29,800 nucleotides of DNA from a virus, in IMG/VR virus record IMGVR_UViG_3300031951_000872, positions 1-29,800 of that record, one strand, 5' to 3'. The notes under the pieces are model-generated. The model saw nothing but the letters and a program-made list of their open reading frames with translations. It did no database searches and was not told where the DNA came from. The position numbers were made by a program, and so were the translations under genes. Every line of letters starts with the position of its first letter. Position 1 is the stretch's first letter. Shown here in pieces: positions 22,826 to 29,800 of the stretch.

Positions 22826-23119
22826 ATGAAGACGCCAACGCTTAAAGAAAAAGTGAAAATGTATGAATTATTTCTACATAAGATTAATTCTTTTATAGTA
22901 TCATGTAATAATGATGGCATTAAAGAGTTGGTAGAGAATGCTGATAATTGGTCATATTCGCACCGAGTCGGCAACGGCGAATATTCAGATAGAGAGCAAC
23001 AACAAATTATTAATAATGCGTTTTGGAAACTTTTGAATACACCTAAAGCAGATAAAGCTACTGAGGAAAGACAGAGAGCATTTACAGCGCTAGCTAAACA
23101 AAAGAACAAGCATTTTTAA
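22826..23119 (+). CDS. hypothetical phage protein
   Basis: This 97-residue protein has pattern LKEKVKMYELFLHKINSFI, then NWSYSHRVGNGEYSD. This style is known among small tailed-phage proteins of unknown role. It is preceded by an AT-rich TATTAT sequence (22811-22816) that may be a promoter. It is the first of a long run of overlapping small genes. Confidence 0.7.
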   Translation: MKTPTLKEKVKMYELFLHKINSFIVSCNNDGIKELVENADNWSYSHRVGNGEYSDREQQQIINNAFWKLLNTPKADKATEERQRAFTALAKQKNKHF

Positions 23120-23120
23120 A

Positions 23121-23396
23121 ATGAGCGACATTCCTGAAACAGATCAATTTAAAATTAAATTTAAAACAGCTTGCGGAGAAAAATATTGGGTGCCGGTAGA
23201 GTTTTCTGAAAAACTTGAAAAAGAAAGAAATGAATTAGCCAGAAGAGCAAATGAGCTACAATCAGAGGTTTACTATTATCAAATGCAGCCATACAAAATA
23301 GAATGCGAAAAGAATAAAATTATTGAAGAATTAGAGTATTACAAAGAAAAGCTAGAAGAATGCGAGAAATCAAAAAATGAGTCCAGAATTAATTAA
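23121..23396 (+). CDS. small coiled-coil hypothetical protein
   Basis: This is a 91-residue protein. After a beta-like start (FKIKFKTACGEKYWVPV) the rest is one long charged helix (EKLEKERNELARRANELQSE, then KNKIIEELEYYKEKLEECEK), a probable coiled coil. The last 20 bases overlap the next gene. The function is unknown. Confidence 0.65.
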   Translation: MSDIPETDQFKIKFKTACGEKYWVPVEFSEKLEKERNELARRANELQSEVYYYQMQPYKIECEKNKIIEELEYYKEKLEECEKSKNESRIN

Positions 23397-23787
23397 ACTT
23401 ACTAAAAAAGTAGATTCTTTTAGAGAAGTTCTAAAAGAACATGGTTTCGAAAAACTTGAATGCTTTTGGTATTCAGATGGTAGTTATTCTAGCAATTGGC
23501 GAGATATGTCTGTCGCCAATGAAAAACCAGACAGGGAGGAATCGATGTCATTTTGGCAATTTGGGTTTAAAAGCCAAAACGAAAAAAATAAAAGAATTCA
23601 TCTTGAAGCATTAATGCCAGTATTTGAAGATTATTTTAGTTTTGATTTAAGATACTACCCCGAAGTCAGGCTACATGATGAGCCTGAATATTCCGGTCCT
23701 ACGGCTAGGTTAGAGGTTTCTAGTATTCAAGAAAAACATTTGACAGATTTACAAAAGTATATAAACTATCTAGTAAACATATCATGA
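23377..23787 (+). CDS. hypothetical protein
   Basis: This 136-residue protein is rich in Trp, Tyr and Phe in the first half (LECFWYSDGSYSSNWRDMSV, MSFWQFGFKSQ), with a helical C-terminus. No family is recognised. The start overlaps the coiled-coil gene by 20 bases and the stop overlaps the membrane protein gene as ATGA. Confidence 0.65.
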   Translation: MSPELIKLTKKVDSFREVLKEHGFEKLECFWYSDGSYSSNWRDMSVANEKPDREESMSFWQFGFKSQNEKNKRIHLEALMPVFEDYFSFDLRYYPEVRLHDEPEYSGPTARLEVSSIQEKHLTDLQKYINYLVNIS

Positions 23788-23957
23788 AACTACTAGCAAT
23801 ACTTCTAACCGTTCTTTTTATAGGGCTTAAATTAACAGATTATGTCGCGTGGTCTTGGATTTTAGTTCTATCTCCGCTACTGATTTGGATAGGCTATATT
23901 ATATTTTTGCTTTTTCTTCTTGGCATATGTGCATTTGTAGCAAATAAATTTCAATAA
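23784..23957 (+). CDS. small phage transmembrane protein
   Basis: This 57-residue membrane protein starts at the ATG at 23784, overlapping the previous stop. It has two hydrophobic segments: LLAILLTVLFIGLKL and WILVLSPLLIWIGYIIFLLF. The pattern F-x-G-L-K-L, then SW-x-x-VL-x-P matches a widespread small phage/bacterial membrane protein often labelled transmembrane Fragile-X-F protein. The role is unknown. Confidence 0.75.
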   Translation: MKLLAILLTVLFIGLKLTDYVAWSWILVLSPLLIWIGYIIFLLFLLGICAFVANKFQ

Positions 23958-23959
23958 AT

Positions 23960-24280
23960 ATGAAATCTAAAAGCAAAACTAGGCTAGAGTGGAAATTAAA
24001 TTGGTGCGACGATAAGTCTGGATGCTGGCACTCAGCTAAAGTTCCCGTTATCGGCTGGGTCTACAATATAGAAGTCGAAGGATGGTATGATTACAAAAAT
24101 GAAGAATTTGTTGAAAATTCTGAATATATACCTGGAGTTTTTTACGATAATCTTAGCTACGACTGCTCTCCGCTTACAAAAAAAGAAATTTATAAAAAAT
24201 TAGATGCCGCTAAAGCCGCATGCGAAAAGCACTTAAAAGACAATACTGAAAAATTCAATAAATGGTTAAAAACTAAATAG
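23960..24280 (+). CDS. hypothetical protein
   Basis: This 106-residue protein is Trp- and Cys-rich at the start (LEWKLNWCDDKSGCWHSAKV) with a helical Lys-rich end. It follows the membrane protein gene by two bases. No family or motif is recognised. Confidence 0.65.
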   Translation: MKSKSKTRLEWKLNWCDDKSGCWHSAKVPVIGWVYNIEVEGWYDYKNEEFVENSEYIPGVFYDNLSYDCSPLTKKEIYKKLDAAKAACEKHLKDNTEKFNKWLKTK

Positions 24281-24282
24281 TT

Positions 24283-24834
24283 ATGTGTAAAAAAATTAAA
24301 AGTTATCTTTCAGAAAAATTTGGAATTTGGGATGTTTGGGACTTGCTGCCTTATCATTTCCGAATGTATTATTACGATCGTTTTAGACCAATCTTTTTTC
24401 CGCAACATAAAAAAGTCCGTGCTGCTGTTCCTAGAACTTGGGCAGATATTACTTCAATGATTGTTGATGTAAACTTTGCAATGATCAAAGAATTTTATGA
24501 AGACGAATATCTTGATGGAATTGTCGATTGGGAAGGCTCTAGTGAGGGTCATAAGAAGTTTGAACAATGGTTGAAGGAAGCTTATGCCTATACGACGCAC
24601 AAGCGTCCTTCATTAGAAGCGGAACGAGACAATTCATATCCTCCTTCTCAGCCATTTGATGAGATGTTTCAACCAGTTGAAAGAGATGGTAAAAAGTTCT
24701 ACCAGATGAAAGATGACGGAGTTCCTTACGAAGTAAAGTATAAAGATGTAATTCGTCTTGAGAAAGAGATTGAGGAAACCGATACAAAATTCCTCAAAGA
24801 AATGATTGATTACAGGGAGTACTTCTGGACATGA
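24283..24834 (+). CDS. hypothetical phage protein
   Basis: This 183-residue protein starts helical and aromatic (SYLSEKFGIWDVWDLLPYHF), followed by a conserved-looking PRTWADITSMIVDVNFAMIKEF. Phage genomes often carry such a protein; its function is not known to me. The base mix is slightly less AT-rich than its neighbours. Its stop overlaps the next ATG. Confidence 0.7.
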   Translation: MCKKIKSYLSEKFGIWDVWDLLPYHFRMYYYDRFRPIFFPQHKKVRAAVPRTWADITSMIVDVNFAMIKEFYEDEYLDGIVDWEGSSEGHKKFEQWLKEAYAYTTHKRPSLEAERDNSYPPSQPFDEMFQPVERDGKKFYQMKDDGVPYEVKYKDVIRLEKEIEETDTKFLKEMIDYREYFWT

Positions 24835-25031
24835 AAAAAAAAGAAGAATGGAGCGATGAAGATTCTATAACAGATCATACTAATCTCTCTAGCAGTTTAT
24901 CTAATAAAATTGAAAACTTAGAAAATGAAAACGAAACTTTAAAAAACGAAAATACCGATCTAATAAGTAGGCTTGAAAAGCTTAGGGCAATCATAAATAA
25001 TTATCGCACAAATCAAATTGATGAACTATAG
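24831..25031 (+). CDS. small coiled-coil protein
   Basis: This 66-residue protein has a disordered acidic start, then a clear heptad helix (LSNKIENLENENETLKNENT, then LISRLEKLRAIINNY), a likely dimeric leucine-zipper-like coil. It overlaps both neighbours. The role is unknown. Confidence 0.6.
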   Translation: MKKKEEWSDEDSITDHTNLSSSLSNKIENLENENETLKNENTDLISRLEKLRAIINNYRTNQIDEL

Positions 25032-25287
25032 ATATAAATTTGTACAAACAACTGGCTGCACTGCGTTCGATTTTACCGTCAACGGGGATTCGCTTTCTGA
25101 TCTTCCAGAAAAAACTCAAGAAGAAATCCTTGATTATCTCTTAATTAAGCTAAAAGAAAGATTTAAAGAAAATAATATTAATTTAGAAAATATTGTAGAG
25201 CTTTTTCACTATGACGATTATGAATATGACGATCACGTATGCGAGCAGTGCGGCGATACCGTTAGTTCCACAACATGGAATTTATGA
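25021..25287 (+). CDS. small protein with single CxxC motif
   Basis: This is an 88-residue protein. The ATG at 25021 is preferred over a TTG at 25018. After a beta/alpha core, an acidic Tyr-rich stretch (HYDDYEYDDHV) leads to CEQCG near the end. One CxxC is not enough for a zinc site alone. The function is unknown. It overlaps the preceding gene by 11 bases and the next by ATGA. Confidence 0.65.
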   Translation: MNYRYKFVQTTGCTAFDFTVNGDSLSDLPEKTQEEILDYLLIKLKERFKENNINLENIVELFHYDDYEYDDHVCEQCGDTVSSTTWNL

Positions 25288-26021
25288 AAAATAAAAACAA
25301 AAAAATTCAAATTGAATTTGATTCAGAACACTTACATATTCTTATCAACGCTCTAGAAACTTACTCCCGTCTTCAGTCCGGACAAGTCAGTATGGCTATG
25401 GACACGGTTTATGCTGATAGAAATCTTAGTTGGGATGAAAGAAATCACATAGAAGCAACTGTTAGGTATATGGCTTTTCCTGCTAACCCTAGAAGAGAAT
25501 ATGATGGTCATGGTGGTTTTTTCGATCAATATAATAATGAGTATGATGAAAAAGGTAATATCGTAGAGGAAAGTGAAGAATGGAAGAATAAAAAAAATAG
25601 ACCACATTTAGATCATGCTAATTCGTCTTTTGGAGTTGGCTGCCCCGAAATGAAAGGCGGAACTATTTCATGGGAGATTAAAAAAGCTATTGAAGAATAT
25701 CTTCACTATCAACGAAACAACGGCTATAGAGACATGGGCGTAGATGGAGATGGCGTTCTTAATATTTCTGGAGTTCCTAGCGCAAAAGTAATAGATCCAG
25801 AAACTAAAGAATACTGGAAGCCAGAAAAGTGGTTTTTGGTTCCCAAGCAATATCAACAAAAAGTAAAGGAAGCCATTAATAATAAAGATTATAATAACGC
25901 CTGGAAATTTGCCGATAAAGCTTTTAAAAAAGAAAATCCGCTTTATTGCGGCTCTAAACGAATAGACCAAAAAAATTTAAATTATTACGTTGTATTAGAA
26001 AAACCATTTAAAATAAAATGA
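25284..26021 (+). CDS. hypothetical phage protein
   Basis: This 245-residue protein starts at the ATG at 25284, overlapping the previous stop; an in-frame ATG at 25275 is also possible. LHILINALETYSRLQSGQVSMAMDTVY near the N-terminus is a pattern seen in a conserved phage protein of unknown function. The later half is rich in aromatics and Lys, ending with Y-V-V-L-E-K-P-F. No enzyme motif is visible. Confidence 0.72.
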   Translation: MKNKNKKIQIEFDSEHLHILINALETYSRLQSGQVSMAMDTVYADRNLSWDERNHIEATVRYMAFPANPRREYDGHGGFFDQYNNEYDEKGNIVEESEEWKNKKNRPHLDHANSSFGVGCPEMKGGTISWEIKKAIEEYLHYQRNNGYRDMGVDGDGVLNISGVPSAKVIDPETKEYWKPEKWFLVPKQYQQKVKEAINNKDYNNAWKFADKAFKKENPLYCGSKRIDQKNLNYYVVLEKPFKIK

Positions 26022-26575
26022 TTAATAAAATTAAAATAACAAATCTAGCTGACGCGGAAAGCTATAGCTTTAATAAAAATAATAAAGACTTCAATATATG
26101 GGTATCAACCGTTGGTCAGGAAGATAGAAAACAAATAAATAGAATGAGAAAAAACTTTCAGGAAAAGAATGTTAAATTCTTCCACCAGTTTTTTGCCGAT
26201 TGGTCGGACGAAGACGGAGCAGAGTGGGGGCACTTAATTCAAGACGCCCCCCAGTTACAACATGTTCAAAATATTATTTCGTTTTTAAAACCATTCGCCG
26301 AGGACGATAAGCCTCATAGTCTTGGAATAAATTGTTTCGCCGGCATTTCCAGATCTACCGCCATCGGAATTACTGCTCTAGTCATGGCTAATAGAACAAT
26401 AGAACAGGCTCTTACAGAAATCTTAAAAGCAAGAGTGGAAGCCTGGCCTAATCTTAGAATATTAAAATTTGCGTCCGAAATCCTAAATATAGACGTTCAT
26501 ACACATGTTAAAAAATGGAAAGATCAGTTTTTTTATTCAGAAGAAATCTTCATTCCACCAGATAGACAACAATGA
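26018..26575 (+). CDS. dual-specificity/tyrosine phosphatase-like protein
   Basis: This 185-residue protein has the Cys-phosphatase P-loop at residues 106-113: C-F-A-G-I-S-R-S, with nucleophile C106 and R112. The usual His before Cys is Asn. An upstream acidic stretch (DWSDEDGAEWG) can hold the general acid Asp. Helical segments after the P-loop (AIGITALVMANRTIEQALTE) are typical. It may remove phosphate from proteins, nucleotides or RNA ends. Overlaps with both neighbours suggest coupled expression with the metallophosphoesterase two genes later. Confidence 0.87.
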   Translation: MINKIKITNLADAESYSFNKNNKDFNIWVSTVGQEDRKQINRMRKNFQEKNVKFFHQFFADWSDEDGAEWGHLIQDAPQLQHVQNIISFLKPFAEDDKPHSLGINCFAGISRSTAIGITALVMANRTIEQALTEILKARVEAWPNLRILKFASEILNIDVHTHVKKWKDQFFYSEEIFIPPDRQQ

Positions 26576-26859
26576 GTGATATTATAGAAGAAATCACAAA
26601 TCTAACAGATGAATGGTACCATTTAATCGGGAAAGATCACCACAAGGATCGTGACTGTCATTGGTATATCGAAACCAAATGGAGCTATGGTTTTCCACCA
26701 AAATATTTAGTTTACCATCATGGATACCTTGTAGATAAAATCGAAGAAGAATGTGATTCGTATGAACTTGCATTGGCTCGTTTAAAAGACATATTGACAG
26801 AAGAGATAAAACAGTATAGAGTATATCAAACTAATGATGACGAAGAAGCTGGATGGTGA
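26572..26859 (+). CDS. hypothetical phage protein
   Basis: This 95-residue protein has pattern HHKDRDCHWYIETKWSYGFPPKYLVYHHGYLVD, like a small phage protein often found near phosphoesterases. No catalytic call is made. It overlaps the phosphatase stop and the metallophosphoesterase start. Confidence 0.7.
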   Translation: MSDIIEEITNLTDEWYHLIGKDHHKDRDCHWYIETKWSYGFPPKYLVYHHGYLVDKIEEECDSYELALARLKDILTEEIKQYRVYQTNDDEEAGW

Positions 26860-27532
26860 TAAACAAATATTATTTTTAGGCGATATCCACGGAAATTGGA
26901 ATGAATTGCTTTTTAAAATACAACTAAAGAAAATTTCAAATGCCAACATTATTTCCGTTGGTGATTTGGGAATGGGATTTAATTCAAATCAAGATAGAAT
27001 AACTTCTGGTTTGCTTGATAAGGAGTTTAAGCAAAATAATATTAAATTTTATGGTATTAGAGGAAATCACGACGATCCTTCCTTTTTTAAAGGAAACGAC
27101 AGAGTATGTTTAGATAATTTCGAGTTGGTCGAAGATTATTCGATTTTAAAATATAATTCTAAAGCTATTCAATTGATAGGCGGCGCAGTATCTGTTGACA
27201 GAACGGGAAGAAGAGTTGGTGTTTCCCATTGGGAAGATGAAGGCGTTGTTTTTAATAGAGATGCCTGTCAAAAAGTTGATATTCTTGTAACTCATACAGC
27301 GCCATCTTATTGTTTTCCTCAACAGTTTAACGAGATAGTGTACGGATGGGCTAGAGAAGATGCTTATTTGATTGAAGACCTAACAGAAGAACGAGCCGTG
27401 ATGGATGAGATTTTCAAACTATGTTCACCAAGTCTACATTTTTATGGGCATTTTCATTCAAGTTGGGCAGAAAAAATAAACGGATGTGAATCTAGACTTC
27501 TTGATATAAACGAAATTTATGAACTAATATAA
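26834..27532 (+). CDS. calcineurin-like metallophosphoesterase
   Basis: This 232-residue protein has all the core motifs of the family: GDIHGN near residues 17-22, VGDLGMG, RGNHDDP, VTHTAP and YGHFH. These bind two metal ions and hydrolyse phosphoesters of proteins, nucleotides or RNA. The start may be the ATG at 26834 or the adjacent one at 26837. The substrate is not readable. It shares a string with the Cys-phosphatase and precedes a sulfotransferase. Confidence 0.92.
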   Translation: MMTKKLDGDKQILFLGDIHGNWNELLFKIQLKKISNANIISVGDLGMGFNSNQDRITSGLLDKEFKQNNIKFYGIRGNHDDPSFFKGNDRVCLDNFELVEDYSILKYNSKAIQLIGGAVSVDRTGRRVGVSHWEDEGVVFNRDACQKVDILVTHTAPSYCFPQQFNEIVYGWAREDAYLIEDLTEERAVMDEIFKLCSPSLHFYGHFHSSWAEKINGCESRLLDINEIYELI

Positions 27533-27536
27533 TTTT

Positions 27537-28412
27537 ATGGAAAAACTTCCTATTTTTTTACATATCCCAAAAAACGCGGGAAACTATGTTTCAAGCTGGT
27601 GTTTTAATTTAATTAGAAAAAGATGGCTTTTAAAATATAAAAATCCCGCACTCGGCTGGAATACCGCGCTAAGACATATTGCTGTTAAATTCAATAACGA
27701 AACTATTCTAGCGCTAATTGCATACGATCCTCTTTTTGCAAAAAAAGAAAAATTTAAACAAAACCCAGATAATCCTTATCTTAGCTCTGTCGAATTGGAA
27801 GATCTTATTTTCGAATTAGAAAATAATGGATTAGACGTTTCTTCTATTCATATTGAATCTAATGGGTTTAAATTTATAAAAACAGAACTATATGAAAATT
27901 TATGCAAGATAATAAATAGGTCGCCTGTTTATTTTTGTATTTTGAGGGATCCCTTTTCTAGAGCCCTCTCAATGTTTCATTATTTGAAAGGAGATACATC
28001 TAGTCACGAGACTACTCATGGGAAAATAGCTTCTAAATCTTTTATTGACTACGTAAAGTCGTACGAATTAGAAGACAGCTGGATAATTAGATGCATTACA
28101 GGGATTAGCGATAATAAAATTATAGATGATAACGATTTTATAATGACTTGTGAATTTTTAGATAAAGTCAGAATAAAAGACATTAAAAATGTAGATGAAT
28201 TATTAAATGAAATCTTTATTGAATGCTATTCGATAGATTTAGATGAAATACGTAAATTAAAAAAGAATTTGCAAATCAAAAATGAATCCGCATCTAGCAA
28301 AGTAAATATTCAGCTGTCTTCTCTAGAAGACGAAGCGAGAAATGTATTTTTAAACCGAACAATATTTGATTATAAGATATATAATAAATATACATCAACT
28401 CTTGTAAATTAA
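27537..28412 (+). CDS. sulfotransferase family protein
   Basis: This is a 291-residue PAPS-dependent sulfotransferase. FLHIPKNAGNYVSSW near the start is the 5'-phosphosulfate loop, and CILRDPFSRALSMFHYL near residue 140 is the 3'-phosphate (R-x-P...R..S) motif. The late part is Lys/Glu-rich helix. The family sulfates carbohydrates, so the target is probably a polysaccharide or glycan. It agrees with the glycosyltransferases in the window. The length is normal for the family. Confidence 0.88.
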   Translation: MEKLPIFLHIPKNAGNYVSSWCFNLIRKRWLLKYKNPALGWNTALRHIAVKFNNETILALIAYDPLFAKKEKFKQNPDNPYLSSVELEDLIFELENNGLDVSSIHIESNGFKFIKTELYENLCKIINRSPVYFCILRDPFSRALSMFHYLKGDTSSHETTHGKIASKSFIDYVKSYELEDSWIIRCITGISDNKIIDDNDFIMTCEFLDKVRIKDIKNVDELLNEIFIECYSIDLDEIRKLKKNLQIKNESASSKVNIQLSSLEDEARNVFLNRTIFDYKIYNKYTSTLVN

Positions 28413-28419
28413 AACAATT

Positions 28420-29010
28420 ATGGGAATGTACGATACTATAAAAATAAAAAAACAACTTTCCTTACCTGAAGAAGTTAAAAATTTAAATATAAACTGGCTT
28501 GATATTGAATATCAAACAAAAAGTTTTGATAACTGTTTGTCCGAATTCATTTTAACCGAAAATGGTGAATTATTTGAAATACTAATTGAAAGAGAATATA
28601 TACAATGGAGTGAAGAAGAAAAAAAATCCGCGCCAAAATATTCCTTTTTTAAAGATGTCATAGAAAAGAAAAGGGAAGAAAAAAAACTGAACTACCATGG
28701 CGTTGTAAGATTTTATTGTTATGAACGCTTTGACGAGGAAAATGATTTTTTTATAGACTACGATGCGTTTTTTATTTATGGAAAGCTAGACAAAATAGAA
28801 ATAGCAGAATTTAAAAAATACAAAGTCAATAGAAATAACTTACAGGATATGCTTTTAGAGCATAATAAGTTTAAAAACAAACTTAAAAGATTAATTGCTA
28901 AATACTCAGGATGGAATTGGCTTTGGGTATCGGTGGCAAAATCATTACATAAGATGTCGTCTCTTATTGAAAAGATGCGCGTTATAATTTTTAATTACCT
29001 AATCATATGA
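28420..29010 (+). CDS. conserved phage hypothetical protein
   Basis: This is a 196-residue protein. The start MGMYDTIKIKKQLSLPEE, then DIEYQTKSFDNCLSEFILTENGEL, match a widespread phage protein (MGMFDTI... QTK...). The function is unknown. The C-terminal third is Lys-rich and helical. The stop overlaps the next start (ATGATGA). Confidence 0.8.
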   Translation: MGMYDTIKIKKQLSLPEEVKNLNINWLDIEYQTKSFDNCLSEFILTENGELFEILIEREYIQWSEEEKKSAPKYSFFKDVIEKKREEKKLNYHGVVRFYCYERFDEENDFFIDYDAFFIYGKLDKIEIAEFKKYKVNRNNLQDMLLEHNKFKNKLKRLIAKYSGWNWLWVSVAKSLHKMSSLIEKMRVIIFNYLII

Positions 29011-29800
29011 TGAAGGTTGCATTTCCTTCAGAGGAAGGATGTTTTAATATTATTCGGAATAAGTTTTGCGGATTAGATTGTTATTTGATAACTCCGCAAA
29101 TCGATGCAAAATGGAATAAAAACAATTTATTTTATCGTTCTTTAGTTACAGATAAAGAAGGCAACGTTTTATCTTCTGGATTCCCAAAGTTTTTCAACTA
29201 TGGAGAAAAACTAGAATGCTATCCGAATCCAGAGGATTTTAACGATTGGAAACTGGAAGATAAGATAGATGGTTCTCTTCTTATAGCAGACTATGTTAAT
29301 AATCAGTTCTCTATGAGAACAAGAGGCACGGTTTCTTATTCTCTTCAAGAGAATTCTAAAGATTTCGAATTGTTGCCAGAAAAATACCCAAAGATAATCG
29401 AGTTCTTAAAAGAAAACTCGCACCTTAGCCTTCTATTTGAAATTGTAACTCCAAATAATGTTATAGTTGTTAGGCCTCAACAAATAGAATTTTATTTTAT
29501 CGGTGCTATAAATAAAAATGGAATGTGCGTAATATCATCATCTGACTTGGTCGATATATGGAGAAAGATTGGTCAGATGCCAAGTCCGCAATCATATAAC
29601 TTTCTAAATACCAATAATCTTTCCACAATAGCGGAAACTATTAAACACTGGAAGGGTAAAGAAGGAATTGTTATATCATATAATAATGGACAAAATAGGA
29701 TCAAATTAAAGTCAGACTGGTATTTGTTTTGTCATAGAGTTAAGTCGCAATTAAACTCGCAAAATAATTTAATTGAATATTATGTCGATTCTGAAATGCC
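29007..29800 (+). CDS. T4 Rnl1-like RNA ligase (partial, cut by right edge)
   Basis: 264 residues are visible and the frame stays open at the window end. SSGFPKFFNYGEK leads to motif I K86-I-D-G-S, then MRTRGTVS, LLFEIVTPNNVIVV (motif III-like), KEGIVISYNN (motif IV) and IKLKSDWY (motif V). The order and spacing match T4 RNA ligase 1, which repairs cut tRNA anticodon loops together with polynucleotide kinase. The ATG at 29007 overlaps the previous stop; the second codon is also ATG. It is the second RNA ligase in the window and belongs to a different family from the one at 17050. Confidence 0.9.
   Translation, partial: MMKVAFPSEEGCFNIIRNKFCGLDCYLITPQIDAKWNKNNLFYRSLVTDKEGNVLSSGFPKFFNYGEKLECYPNPEDFNDWKLEDKIDGSLLIADYVNNQFSMRTRGTVSYSLQENSKDFELLPEKYPKIIEFLKENSHLSLLFEIVTPNNVIVVRPQQIEFYFIGAINKNGMCVISSSDLVDIWRKIGQMPSPQSYNFLNTNNLSTIAETIKHWKGKEGIVISYNNGQNRIKLKSDWYLFCHRVKSQLNSQNNLIEYYVDSEM

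Noticed and set aside
1-29800. tRNA genes, CRISPR arrays, insertion sequences or attachment sites
   Set aside because: I saw no cloverleaf with GGTTCRAnCC apart from the tmRNA T arm, no regular repeat-spacer pattern, no transposase and no integrase. A tRNAscan and repeat search would be needed to be certain.

Overview
The window looks like part of a large, AT-rich double-stranded DNA bacteriophage genome, probably a jumbo or huge phage. It carries its own C-family DNA polymerase and proofreading exonuclease, ThyX, two RNA ligases of different families, a tmRNA, YopX-family proteins, many small tightly overlapping genes of phage type, and a very large virion-style fibre or adhesin. No terminase, portal, capsid, integrase or tRNA gene is visible here. 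The host cannot be named. Recognisable Shine-Dalgarno sequences are scarce and start codons usually follow A-rich leaders. A prepilin gene, a lipoprotein and a small possible outer-membrane protein suggest a diderm host with a type II secretion or type IV pilus prepilin peptidase.

Layout. (1) 1-3471: the end of an unknown gene, a DnaQ-like exonuclease and a DnaE-like polymerase without a PHP domain. (2) 3501-8619: a possible ssDNA-binding protein, a large multidomain glycosyltransferase, a second CDS that continues its GT9 module, a possible annealing protein and a polynucleotide-kinase-like protein. (3) 8645-10664: a small gene, thyX, a SET-domain protein, a lipoprotein with a possible Cys-His-Asp triad and a small helical protein. 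(4) 10665-11248: a structured leader and a full one-piece tmRNA with a 35-codon tag ending in YALAA. (5) 11250-15002, minus strand: a 1250-residue fibre/adhesin with Pro-Thr linkers, a beta-propeller and C-terminal repeats. It is the only clearly real minus-strand gene and ends one base after the tmRNA. (6) 15102-18334: a sulfotransferase-like protein, a GT-A glycosyltransferase, a small conserved gene, a DraRnl-type RNA ligase and a small exported protein. (7) 18337-22724: YopX-family genes, a prepilin-like protein, a GT61 glycosyltransferase and an FkbM methyltransferase, with small genes between them. (8) 22826-29800: many small phage hypothetical genes, a phage transmembrane protein, a dual-specificity-type phosphatase, a metallophosphoesterase, a sulfotransferase and a T4 Rnl1-like RNA ligase cut by the right edge.

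Three functional themes run together. The replication/recombination set is exonuclease, polymerase, candidate SSB, candidate annealing protein and ThyX. The glycan-modification set is four or five glycosyltransferase modules, one or two sulfotransferases and a methyltransferase, which could decorate virion proteins or host surface polymers. The RNA maintenance and translation-rescue set is two RNA ligases, a kinase-like protein, phosphatases and the tmRNA. Genes are packed in overlapping ATGA-type strings. Sigma70-like boxes precede genes that do not overlap an upstream gene. The most unusual items are the long-tag tmRNA, the prepilin gene in a phage context, and the GT9 domain split across two reading frames.
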